64,000 nucleotides of DNA. It comes from a virus. Made by a program: the position numbers and the translations under genes. Shown in pieces: positions 50,015-58,688 of this stretch. Each line of letters opens with the position of its first letter. The stretch's first letter is position 1. The notes below the pieces were generated by a model, which saw only the letters and a program-made list of their open reading frames with translations, was not told the origin of the DNA and did not search any database. The stretch is taken from positions 1 through 64,000 of IMG/VR virus record IMGVR_UViG_3300042879_003994; one strand, 5' to 3'.

Positions 50015-51928
50015 GTGAGAAAAAAGAAAATATTATTTCAAAGTGATTTTTCTTTAGCCAAGACAGGCTTTGGTAGAAATGCCAAAGCTTTGTTAAAATA
50101 TCTATATTCTACCAATAAATATGATATAGTTCAATATTCATGCGGAATGACTTATGATCATCCAGAATTTAGAAAAACTCCTTGGAGATCGGTTGGATCT
50201 TTACCAAATACTCAGCAAGAATTAGAACAAATTAATAGAGATCCAAATTTAGCTCGCATGGCAAGTTATGGAGCGCATCTTATAGACAGAGTAATAAATG
50301 AAGAAAAGCCAGACATTTATTTTGCAGTCCAAGACATATGGGGCGTAGATTTTGCTATCGAGAAGAATTGGTTTAATAAAATAACATCAGTTATTTGGAC
50401 GACTCTAGATTCTTTGCCTATTCTAGAGTCGGCTATTAAAAATGCCTCAAAAATAAAAAATTATTGGATATGGAGTAATTTTGCTACAAAAGCGCTCCAT
50501 AAACTTGGGTATAGTCATGTTAAAACTGTTCATGGCGTACTAGAAGATAAGGATTTCTATAGGCTATCTGATTTCGAAAGGAATCAACTTAGAAAAAAAC
50601 ATAATATCCCTCAAGATGCATTTGTAATAGGGTTTGTATTTAGAAACCAGTTAAGGAAAAGCGTCCCTAATCTTTTGCAGGGCTATGCACTCTGGAAAAA
50701 GCAAAATCCAGAGATTAAAAACTCATACCTTTTATTTCATACGCATTGGGGAGAAGGCTGGAATATACATAAGCTTGCAGCAGAGATAGGCGTTAATCCT
50801 CAAGAGATATTAACAACTTATGTATGTAAAAATTGTGGTGAATATGAAATTAAACCATTTAATGGTCAAGATTTAAATTGTAAATATTGTGGAGCAGAGA
50901 AAAGTCAAACAACTACTAATGTTGGACTAGGAGTTACAGAAAATCAATTAAATGAAGTATATAATCTTATGGATGTCTACTGTCATCCTTTCACTAGCGG
51001 TGGACAAGAAATACCAATTCAAGAAGCAAAATTAACAGAATTAATTACTTTAGTTACAAATTATTCATGCGGAGAAGAAATGTGTGAACCAGAGGCAAAT
51101 TCGCTTACATTAGATTGGTCAGAATATAGAGAGCATGGGACTGAATTCATTAAGGCTTCTACTTCTCCAGAGTCTATAGCAAAACAAATAAATATTGTAT
51201 ATAAGATGCCAGAACATAAAAGACTTGAGCTGGGCAAAAAGGCTAGAGAATGGACTATTAAAAATTTTGGAGTAAAGAATATAGGTAAGATTATAGAAGA
51301 TTTTATAGATGCGCAACCATTTGTAGATTGGGATAAAATAAAAGAGAACCCAGAAGATAAGAAAGATCCTTATTTTCAAATACCAAATATTATTGATGAT
51401 TCTGAATGGCTAACATGTATGTATCATAATATTCTAAAAATGAAGAATATTGACTCAAATGACGCTGGACATAAATACTGGATGTCAGAATTATCTAAAG
51501 GAACAAAAAGACAAGATATAGAAAATTATTTTAGAAATGTAGCTTTAAAAGAAAACGAAAATAAAAAACAAATAAAGTTCGAAGATCTTCTTGATAAAAA
51601 CGATAAGGGTAGAATCGTATATGTAATGCCAGAGAGCGCGGGTGATATATTTCTAAGTACCGCTTTATTTAAATCTATAAAAAATAGATATCCAGATTAT
51701 AGCTTATATGTAGCTACAAAACCTCAATATAAAGATATACTAGAAGGTAATCCTTACGTCCATAAATGGATTGAATATAATCCTATAATGGATAATCTAA
51801 TTTGGCTAGAGGGAAATAATCAACACAATGGATATTTTGATATAGCTTATTTGCCTTATACATGTACTCAAAGAAATTTAAATTATTTGCATAATGGATT
51901 AGATAAAATAGATTTTAATTTAGTATAA
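50015..51928 (+). CDS. Large glycosyltransferase (GT4-like) with zinc ribbon and GT9-like end
   Basis: 637 aa from the GTG at 50015. Residues 1-420 form a GT-B enzyme (HPFTSGGQEIPIQEAKLTEL as donor site). A zinc ribbon YVCKNCGEYEI...NCKYCGAEK interrupts it. The last 110 residues (RIVYVMPESAGDIFLSTALF, DYSLYVATKPQYKD) look like the N-terminal half of a heptosyltransferase-type GT9, whose C-terminal half is the next gene. Confidence 0.7.
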   Translation: MRKKKILFQSDFSLAKTGFGRNAKALLKYLYSTNKYDIVQYSCGMTYDHPEFRKTPWRSVGSLPNTQQELEQINRDPNLARMASYGAHLIDRVINEEKPDIYFAVQDIWGVDFAIEKNWFNKITSVIWTTLDSLPILESAIKNASKIKNYWIWSNFATKALHKLGYSHVKTVHGVLEDKDFYRLSDFERNQLRKKHNIPQDAFVIGFVFRNQLRKSVPNLLQGYALWKKQNPEIKNSYLLFHTHWGEGWNIHKLAAEIGVNPQEILTTYVCKNCGEYEIKPFNGQDLNCKYCGAEKSQTTTNVGLGVTENQLNEVYNLMDVYCHPFTSGGQEIPIQEAKLTELITLVTNYSCGEEMCEPEANSLTLDWSEYREHGTEFIKASTSPESIAKQINIVYKMPEHKRLELGKKAREWTIKNFGVKNIGKIIEDFIDAQPFVDWDKIKENPEDKKDPYFQIPNIIDDSEWLTCMYHNILKMKNIDSNDAGHKYWMSELSKGTKRQDIENYFRNVALKENENKKQIKFEDLLDKNDKGRIVYVMPESAGDIFLSTALFKSIKNRYPDYSLYVATKPQYKDILEGNPYVHKWIEYNPIMDNLIWLEGNNQHNGYFDIAYLPYTCTQRNLNYLHNGLDKIDFNLV

Positions 51929-51942
51929 TATAAAATATTTAA

Positions 51943-53094
51943 ATGAGACTTCTAGACACATATGCTACTAATACAGGATCAAAGATTGACAAGCCATTTA
52001 TATATACAAAATTCTTTCCTTTACCAAAAGAAAGCTACATAACTTTCCAAGCACAAACGCCTTATGATTCTAGAAATTATTCTTACTGGCAAGAAGTAAT
52101 AGCTATTATACATCCATATTTATTGAAAGAAAATATACATATTTTACAAGTTGGCACGAAAGAAGAGAAAGCCGTAAATGGCACAATGAGTATTTTAGGT
52201 CAAACTACTTTAAATCAATTAGCATATGTCATAGAGAATGGTATTTTACATTTTGGAGCGGATAGCCTCTCAGTGCATCTAGCTTCTCATTTCAATAAAC
52301 CCATAGTCTCACTTTACAGTATAAGTAATCCAAATGTAGCCGGACCACATTTTGGTGATAAAAATAAGCATGTACTTTTAAAAGGCTATGAAAGAGTTGG
52401 TAATAAAAAACCCTCCTATTCTCAAGTAGAATCTCCTAAATCAATAGATACAATAAAACCAGAAGAGATTGCAGAATCAATTTTAAAATTATTAAATATA
52501 AAACATTCAAAATTACCTACGACAATATATTTTGGTTTAGATTATAATGTTAAAAGTTTTGAAATTATACCTGATGAAAATATTAATATAAATACTATAC
52601 CAATCGAAAATCCAATCATCAGAATGGATTATTTTTTTAATGAAAAGTCTTTTGAGAGTATTGTGTCTTTAAGAAAATCAATTGTCTTTACGAATAAACC
52701 AATTAAAAAAGATCTTATACAAAAATATCGCAAAAATATCAATCAATTAATCTATATTATTGATGAAAATAATGATGTTAATTTTGTTAAAACTTTAAAA
52801 AATAATTCAATAAATTATGTCCTACTTTCTTTCCTAGAAGATAATATATTAAATAAATATAAATTAGATTACATGGACTATAATTTAATAGTAAATAAAA
52901 AGCATAAAACAAAAAAAGATACAAATATTGAAACCGTAGATAATCTTTATTATAAATCTTCAAGAGTACTACACTCTTCAGAAGGTCAATTTATATCAAG
53001 ATATGATTGGCTAAATAGAACTGGAAATAAAGTGGTCGATGATCCAGAGTTTTGGAAAGAAAGTGATAATTTCTATATTTTTAAGTTGACTTGA
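51943..53094 (+). CDS. GT9-like C-terminal half plus extra domain
   Basis: 383 aa. HILQVGTKEEKAVNG, then LAYVIENGILHFGADSLSVH and FNKPIVSLYS correspond to the C-terminal nucleotide-sugar domain of heptosyltransferase-like family 9. An N-terminal GT9 half is lacking here but present at the end of the upstream gene, 14 nt away. The last 180 residues are unassigned. The two genes probably form one functional enzyme. Confidence 0.6.
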   Translation: MRLLDTYATNTGSKIDKPFIYTKFFPLPKESYITFQAQTPYDSRNYSYWQEVIAIIHPYLLKENIHILQVGTKEEKAVNGTMSILGQTTLNQLAYVIENGILHFGADSLSVHLASHFNKPIVSLYSISNPNVAGPHFGDKNKHVLLKGYERVGNKKPSYSQVESPKSIDTIKPEEIAESILKLLNIKHSKLPTTIYFGLDYNVKSFEIIPDENININTIPIENPIIRMDYFFNEKSFESIVSLRKSIVFTNKPIKKDLIQKYRKNINQLIYIIDENNDVNFVKTLKNNSINYVLLSFLEDNILNKYKLDYMDYNLIVNKKHKTKKDTNIETVDNLYYKSSRVLHSSEGQFISRYDWLNRTGNKVVDDPEFWKESDNFYIFKLT

Positions 53095-53114
53095 AATATA
53101 AAGCATGCTATCAT
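53086..53114 (+). promoter_or_regulatory. Sigma70-like promoter
   Basis: TTGACT (53086-53091), 17 bp, TATCAT (53109-53114), six nt before the ATG at 53121. It argues against the upstream TTG start at 53091. Confidence 0.65.
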
Positions 53115-53120
53115 CATAAA

Positions 53121-53930
53121 ATGAGCCCAAAAATTAAAGATAACGAAGAGACAATTTCAATTGGTAGTTCTGAATTAATTAATCATGTATCTCAGACTTT
53201 TGAATTGACTAGTAAACCAGTCACTCAAACACCTCCTAATATTATCACAAGAAATCAATACGGTCTATTAGAGAATAATAATATTACTTATATATATAAC
53301 GAAGATGGTACGATTAATTGGAGAAAGATGGTTAAAACAGAGTACCTTGTTCCAAATCGTCAAAAGACTCAAGAGACAGATGTTTCAAAATTAGAAGATA
53401 AAGATCTTCTCATACTCCTTGGTGGAATTAAAGAATTAGCTCAAATTAGAGGCTATACAACTGTAGAATACAAAGTTGTTGCTGCAACAGAAAATTATTT
53501 TGCTACAAGCTGCAGAATTATATGGATTCCTAATTACGAGACCGGTGGCAGAGAGATAGCATTTGAAGCTCTTGCCGATGCCACTTCTAATAACACTAAA
53601 TCTTTCGCCAGATTCTTTCTAGCTGCAATCGCGGAGAATCGAGCATTTGTTCGTTGTGTCCGTAATTTTCTTAAAATTAATATCGTCTCTCAGGAAGAGC
53701 TTGGTGATGCTAAATTACTGGATGATTCTAGTACTACGATAGAAAATCCAACATCTCCACAAAATCTTTTAGAAAAGACAATGAAAGATAAAGGGATTAC
53801 ATTTGATATTCTTAAAAAGAAATTGATCAAAGAAAAGTTTGATGGAGCAGAAAACTTTAATGTTATTACCGATATCCCAAAAGTAAAAATATTCGAACTA
53901 ATTGATAGAATTAAAAAAATTAAAGATTAA
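53121..53930 (+). CDS. Putative Rad52/ERF-like ssDNA-annealing protein
   Basis: 269 aa. DKDLLILLGGIKELAQIRGY, then TSCRIIWIPNYETGG and FFLAAIAENRAFVRCVRNFL resemble the core of phage single-strand annealing proteins, in which an A-E-N-R-A-x-x-R helix follows a beta-sheet. The C-terminal 60 residues are Lys-rich. Function is inferred from pattern and from the recombinase/nuclease context. Confidence 0.5.
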   Translation: MSPKIKDNEETISIGSSELINHVSQTFELTSKPVTQTPPNIITRNQYGLLENNNITYIYNEDGTINWRKMVKTEYLVPNRQKTQETDVSKLEDKDLLILLGGIKELAQIRGYTTVEYKVVAATENYFATSCRIIWIPNYETGGREIAFEALADATSNNTKSFARFFLAAIAENRAFVRCVRNFLKINIVSQEELGDAKLLDDSSTTIENPTSPQNLLEKTMKDKGITFDILKKKLIKEKFDGAENFNVITDIPKVKIFELIDRIKKIKD

Positions 53931-55063
53931 ATAAAATATATATTATCAATAGTGTAGCAGATATTTATAGTTTCGCCTACCAAACTTTGGTCATCATTAT
54001 CAAAACCGCCACACTCTACGGCAAAATAATCGTCTTTAAAAGTTGGCCCAGATGAGATAGAATATGATCTTTCCTCTACTATCGTACCATCAAAATCATC
54101 ATCGCAACAAGGCGTTTTTCCTTCAGTTCCACCATAATAAAAAATGACTCTTCCAGAGATACTCTTGTATTTTTTGCCGAATTCCTCTTTGGGCGCGGCA
54201 ATTTTAAACTTTAGTTTCTGAGATGTCGTAGAATTTGCGTTAGGATCGTCAAGATTATTATCAACTATTGAAAAGGGCGAAGCACTTCCCCAGCAATCGT
54301 CTTTTTTTCCATCGCCGCATCTTTCATTTTGACAGTTTTGTGGACCATTAGACTCTAGAAGAGACATTTTCTTTTCAACAGAAGATTTGCAAAGATTATA
54401 AAAAAAAGATAAATTTTTATTTTCGTTTAAAGAAAATCGAATATATTCACTTAAGCTACTATTAGCCCAATATGTAAATCCACTTACATCTGTTGAAGCA
54501 TCGCATTGATTTGTATATTGAGAACTTGAAATTGTGCAAGTATCTATATTATTACAACTTTCACTACAATCTGGCGAAACAGGACCAGGATTAGGAGTGC
54601 AATATAAATTACCAGGCACACTACCTAAATTCCCGTCCTGAGTTATTCTATCTTCTTCGCATGAATTTTTTTTAGCTACACTTTGATAAAAATAAGAACC
54701 AACAGCTGTTCCGTCAATATATATATCACAACCATCCCCTGCGTAATCTGAAAAATTCATACTAATTACAGCATTTAATCCTATAGCAATTATTCCAAAT
54801 TCATCAATAGCATAAGAATATTTTTCATTATGCGAATAATTTAGACTTGTATTCGATGAATAACATATAACATTATCGGCTGCATTACGACTTTTCCCAC
54901 CTGAACCAATTTTTGATCCAAATGGATCATTAGAAAAATCTCCATTTAAACATCCAAAACCAACTTTTTCTTGAGAAGTACTAGCATTTAAAACAAATAA
55001 ATTTAAATTTGGTCCGCAAGACGCGCAACCATTTAACTCACTTGATGAACACGATCCTGGCAT
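53927..55063 (-). CDS. Cysteine-rich probable virion protein, paralogue B
   Basis: 378 aa, starting MPGSCSSSELNGCASCGPNL. N-terminal about 50 and C-terminal about 150 residues match the 11056-12222 protein; the centre differs (VSPDCSESCNNIDTCTISSS and others). It has the late box and, like its paralogue, ends tail-to-tail with a convergent gene. Probably a virion surface protein of the same family, used together or alternatively. Confidence 0.7.
   Translation of the reverse strand: MPGSCSSSELNGCASCGPNLNLFVLNASTSQEKVGFGCLNGDFSNDPFGSKIGSGGKSRNAADNVICYSSNTSLNYSHNEKYSYAIDEFGIIAIGLNAVISMNFSDYAGDGCDIYIDGTAVGSYFYQSVAKKNSCEEDRITQDGNLGSVPGNLYCTPNPGPVSPDCSESCNNIDTCTISSSQYTNQCDASTDVSGFTYWANSSLSEYIRFSLNENKNLSFFYNLCKSSVEKKMSLLESNGPQNCQNERCGDGKKDDCWGSASPFSIVDNNLDDPNANSTTSQKLKFKIAAPKEEFGKKYKSISGRVIFYYGGTEGKTPCCDDDFDGTIVEERSYSISSGPTFKDDYFAVECGGFDNDDQSLVGETINICYTIDNIYFI
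54198..54313 (-). repeat. 116-nt identical inverted repeat, copy 2
   Basis: Reverse complement identical to 11836-11951; flanks diverged. Confidence 0.9.
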
Positions 55064-55070
55064 ATAAGGA

Positions 55071-55080
55071 TATTACACAA
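55071..55080 (-). promoter_or_regulatory. Putative late promoter box
   Basis: Minus strand TTGTGTAATA; the G of GTGTAA is 15 nt before the ATG at 55063. Confidence 0.55.
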
Positions 55081-55095
55081 TTATAATAACAATAA

Positions 55096-55392
55096 TTAAA
55101 GATCTTTATATTTAATTAAACCATTTCTTACAAAATATAAATTGATAAAAAATCCGCAAAACGCACTTAAAATATTACTTAAAAATCCATAAGTTAATCC
55201 AGATAATGGATTAATAAAAGAACTAATAGCTAAAGAGATCCAAAAGCTAGAGCACTCATGGCAAAGAAGCGGTTTATGAATATATGGAATCTTTGCTATA
55301 AAATTACGAAAAGGCCTTGCAACTTCAGTGTCACTCCAAGCATAAGTAATTCCTAGACAAAGAAAAAGATAAACTAGAAATCCGTAAAACAT
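55096..55392 (-). CDS. DUF1360-like small membrane protein
   Basis: 98 aa. Two hydrophobic parts: residues 2-18 and a C-terminal region with WISLAISSFINPLSGLTYGF. The C-x2-C-x2-FW element (LLCHECSSFW) is typical of DUF1360-type phage membrane proteins. Role unknown. It overlaps the preceding gene's stop by one base. Confidence 0.6.
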   Translation of the reverse strand: MFYGFLVYLFLCLGITYAWSDTEVARPFRNFIAKIPYIHKPLLCHECSSFWISLAISSFINPLSGLTYGFLSNILSAFCGFFINLYFVRNGLIKYKDL

Positions 55393-55862
55393 TATACAAA
55401 GTAAACTATTAACTTATCTTCTTTTTCTACTACAGAGAAAGACTTAAACACTATCTTCTCTAGCTCAAGTTTTTTACAGAGACTCTTCCAATCTTCTTCG
55501 GTTTTACCAATTTCAAAAACTCTACCGCCACTATTCTTAAACATATTTTCGCGCATCATTCTCATATGTTCTTCCATTGGATCTTTAAATTGAGTAGCTT
55601 GGATCTCTTGGTTTTTCTCTTGAATGATTTTTTTAACCTCTTCATTATTTAAGAGATTATTAAAATATTCTGTTTCTGTTTGTAATTTGGATTGAAGATG
55701 AGCCTTAACTCTATTTTTACAAGAACAGTTTGGATTATTTCTTGAGCTAGTTAAATCTGCTAAAATTTCTGGAAACTTCTCTTTTAAAGAGTTAAATACT
55801 GTATCATTCTTTATAAAAATGCTAAAAAATAATGGGGTATTAAGTAATTCTTGAAATGTCAT
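55392..55862 (-). CDS. Hypothetical protein
   Basis: 156 aa, helical, charged. NPNCSCKNRVKAHLQSKL gives a C-x-C pair. EEHMRMMRENMFKNSGGRVF is Met-rich. No family is recognised; it may be a tail-assembly or chaperone factor given the neighbouring tail genes. A TAATAT with an upstream TTGAAA may be its promoter. Confidence 0.6.
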   Translation of the reverse strand: MTFQELLNTPLFFSIFIKNDTVFNSLKEKFPEILADLTSSRNNPNCSCKNRVKAHLQSKLQTETEYFNNLLNNEEVKKIIQEKNQEIQATQFKDPMEEHMRMMRENMFKNSGGRVFEIGKTEEDWKSLCKKLELEKIVFKSFSVVEKEDKLIVYFV

Positions 55863-55905
55863 ATATTTATATTATATATAATAGATTATATATTTCAAAT
55901 ATTTA

Positions 55906-56712
55906 TTATACCCCACTTAGTATATATGTATTAAAATTAAGTGTTAATTTTGCGTCATCATTGACGCTATAGTTTAATTGTGTTTGAGAATTTACCAAAT
56001 TAGATAGATTAAAAGTCAATAATTTTTGATCTGTATCATATTTTTTAAAAGATAAAGCTAGATTTTTATTAAGAATACCTGTAAATATATTTGTTACTTT
56101 TTGTTGATTGTACTCACTCATAGAAAATTCAAAATTTAAATTTATATTAATTGGATACTTTATAATAACATTATCTGGTAAATAATTTCCGATAGTATAG
56201 ACTGTTTCTCTTGGAACATCTATATTTATACCAAAAGACTCTAGTCTATTAAAGTTTGCTTCATCTAAGTTTAAATCTACATAGCAATTATCAGTAATTT
56301 GAAAATCATTTAATAATTTTGGTTGGTAAGAAAATGTACCAGATGTATTTCCTAATTCTCCTAATATTAGACTTCTAATACTAACTTGTGGATATTCTCC
56401 AAACCTATAACTTAAAGAATAGTTAGTTAAGTATCCACTAGAAAATGTAAAATAATTACTTCCATATTCTAATTTTCCAGAAAAAGAGCTAGATCCAGTA
56501 TAGTTTATAAACTGATCACTTGTGCTTAGAAGATAATTTAAATCTAAATTTGCTACAACTGGTCTTGATACAAAGTAATTAATATTTGGATCAGATATAG
56601 CTAAAGATGGGTCAATGTTATTATCGTAAGATATGCCAACGGTTTGCACTCCAGAAATAATAGAATTATTTAGATAAAAATTTTGATTTTCTATAGAATA
56701 TACATTAAACAT
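55906..56712 (-). CDS. Probable tail structural protein
   Basis: 268 aa, beta-rich, full of Ser, Asn, Tyr and Leu, with no Cys except one. Alternating strands such as SGKLEYGSNYFTFSSGYLTN and NINLNFEFSMSEYNQQ resemble tail-tube or tail-associated folds. It is driven from the divergent late-promoter palindrome shared with the tail-tip operon. The exact role is not decidable. Confidence 0.6.
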   Translation of the reverse strand: MFNVYSIENQNFYLNNSIISGVQTVGISYDNNIDPSLAISDPNINYFVSRPVVANLDLNYLLSTSDQFINYTGSSSFSGKLEYGSNYFTFSSGYLTNYSLSYRFGEYPQVSIRSLILGELGNTSGTFSYQPKLLNDFQITDNCYVDLNLDEANFNRLESFGINIDVPRETVYTIGNYLPDNVIIKYPININLNFEFSMSEYNQQKVTNIFTGILNKNLALSFKKYDTDQKLLTFNLSNLVNSQTQLNYSVNDDAKLTLNFNTYILSGV

Positions 56713-56721
56713 TAAATATAA

Positions 56722-56742
56722 TTACACTTCTTTTAAGTGTAA
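56722..56742. promoter_or_regulatory. Back-to-back late promoter boxes
   Basis: TTACACTT-CTTTT-AAGTGTAA: two GTGTAA boxes facing outward, forming an 8-bp dyad. The minus box is 15 nt before the ATG at 56712. The plus box is 27 nt before the ATG at 56764, whose leader has a Shine-Dalgarno-like GAGG. Confidence 0.65.
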
Positions 56743-56763
56743 ATTATACGAGGTAAAAGGTAT

Positions 56764-57312
56764 ATGGCTAGTATTTATGATACGATTCTATCTTGGAATC
56801 AAAGTAGTACTTATAATAAGTACGATATAGTCTTAGGTAGTGATAATAGATATTATTATTCAATTATAGATTCTAATACAGGAGCAGGAAATAATCCAGT
56901 GACTCCCGCAAATCTTCAAGTTGACTGGGATGGTTATATTTCTTTAAATGGCAACTTAATACCAAACTTTTGGTGGAAATCCTCTTATAATGCAAATATC
57001 ACTAATAAACCAAGAGTTAAAATTAATCAATTTGGAAATGGTTATCAACAAAGAATAAACGATGGAATAAATAATAATTTAATTGAATTTTCTTTAAATT
57101 TTGAAAATAGAAACGAAAAAGAAACAGTATCAATTCTTCATTTCTTAAGACAAAGAAATGGTCAAGAAAGTTTTATATACAATGTACCAACAATCTACTC
57201 AAAGTCGAATAATAGTTTATCTACTAGATATGTTTGCCCAGAATGGACTTCTAATTATATTTCTTACAATAACTATTCAATAGAAGCAAAATTTATAGAA
57301 GTGCCTGTATAA
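56764..57312 (+). CDS. M: Minor tail protein M-like, with carbohydrate-binding-like N-terminus
   Basis: 182 aa. Residues about 80-182 match lambda gpM (PRVKINQFGNGYQQRINDG, then FENRNEKETVSILHFLRQRN, ESFIYNVP), a tail-tip complex component. The first 65 residues (ILSWNQSSTYNKYDIVLGSD, RYYYSIID) resemble a small chitin/carbohydrate-binding module, an addition absent from lambda. First gene of the tail-tip operon. Confidence 0.8.
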   Translation: MASIYDTILSWNQSSTYNKYDIVLGSDNRYYYSIIDSNTGAGNNPVTPANLQVDWDGYISLNGNLIPNFWWKSSYNANITNKPRVKINQFGNGYQQRINDGINNNLIEFSLNFENRNEKETVSILHFLRQRNGQESFIYNVPTIYSKSNNSLSTRYVCPEWTSNYISYNNYSIEAKFIEVPV

Positions 57313-57316
57313 GATT

Positions 57317-58687
57317 ATGCCAACATCAAGAGAGATTTATGATTTAATTGTAAGCGGTAATCAATCTTTAAATACCGAATTAAGTTCTTTAACGCCCTCT
57401 ACTCAAGTCTTACTTTACGAAATAGATTTGTCCGAGATTGCGCCAACTATGATTAATTATAATTATAACGGCGAGCAACCTATAAATAATGGAATCTTCA
57501 GAATATATAATGATTATAATATATATAAATTATCCACAAATCCATATGGTACAATAAAATGGCAGCAAAATTATTATTATCCATTTCCAATTTTTGCAGA
57601 GGGATTTGAATATTCATCCGCTGGAAGTTTGCCAACTCCAAGAGTTGCTATATCTAATTTATCTCCAGATTATTCCTCTAATTCTTTCTATAGATACATT
57701 AGAATGCAGATGCAAAGTCTAGGTGATATTGTTGGCGCAAAATTTAGTAGAATTAAAACCTTTTTAAAATATCTAGATGGTGCAAATTTTTCTGGAAACG
57801 TAAATCCATTTAATCCAAATACAGGTCTATATGAAATAGAATTACCAAGGGATATATATTATATTGATAGAAAAACTGTAGAAAACAAAAATATTATTGA
57901 ATATCAATTAAACACAATACTTGATGTCGAAAATTTAACTCTCCCAGCTAGAACGCTTTATGCTCAAAAATGTCCATTTCAATATAGAGGTGAAGGATGT
58001 GTTTACGAATATAATAGTAGATTAACAGACATACATAGTGGAGTTTATGCTTATACAGTTAATCCAGGATATACAGTTAGTGGGTTACAGACTGCTCCAC
58101 CAGTTGCCACAGATAATGATCAATTATTTATTGGAGGCGTATTTGCCACAGGCGCTGCTGGAACAGCAACAAATACTGCTATCTTTAGGATCACTGGTGG
58201 ATTAGGAAATTCGGGACTTTGGAGAGAAACTTCTCAATACGTATCTGGAGATTTTATATTTTTACAAAATAGAGGTTTAAAATATTATTACGTTTGTATA
58301 AATAACCACACGGCAGACGTATTTAATGCTCCACCAAATATAAATTATTGGGCTTCTGATTCATGTGCGAAAAGTATTAATTCTTGCAGGCTAAGATGGC
58401 TTAAGAACCCAGCCTTCAGACCAGTTATTTGGCCAGCTAATAGGAACGGAGAAAATTTTGTTCAGACAAGAAATCGAATTGAATCTCTTTATGGTACAGG
58501 AGAAAGATTAAATCTTTGGGTTACTGGTATAAATGGAGTAGCAGTAAATTTCCCAAGAAGACCAGGATGCGAAGATCCTTCTTCTACTAGAGCGCACGGA
58601 CTACCAAAAGATGCTTTTGGCAACTATCTAAATGGATTTTTACCATTTGGAGGATTTCCAGGAACAAACCAACCAGCTTCTCAATAA
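57317..58687 (+). CDS. L: Minor tail protein L-like, Fe-S site with large insertion
   Basis: 456 aa. Cys219-x8-Cys228 and Cys350-x6-Cys357 reproduce the spacing within each cysteine pair of the [4Fe-4S] site of lambda gpL. Between the pairs lie 121 residues instead of about 22. The insertion ends with a Trp/Tyr/Cys-rich segment (SQYVSGDFIFLQNRGLKYYY, then HTADVFNAPP) of carbohydrate-binding-module type. The protein forms part of the tail tip with J. Confidence 0.82.
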   Translation: MPTSREIYDLIVSGNQSLNTELSSLTPSTQVLLYEIDLSEIAPTMINYNYNGEQPINNGIFRIYNDYNIYKLSTNPYGTIKWQQNYYYPFPIFAEGFEYSSAGSLPTPRVAISNLSPDYSSNSFYRYIRMQMQSLGDIVGAKFSRIKTFLKYLDGANFSGNVNPFNPNTGLYEIELPRDIYYIDRKTVENKNIIEYQLNTILDVENLTLPARTLYAQKCPFQYRGEGCVYEYNSRLTDIHSGVYAYTVNPGYTVSGLQTAPPVATDNDQLFIGGVFATGAAGTATNTAIFRITGGLGNSGLWRETSQYVSGDFIFLQNRGLKYYYVCINNHTADVFNAPPNINYWASDSCAKSINSCRLRWLKNPAFRPVIWPANRNGENFVQTRNRIESLYGTGERLNLWVTGINGVAVNFPRRPGCEDPSSTRAHGLPKDAFGNYLNGFLPFGGFPGTNQPASQ

Positions 58688-58688
58688 A

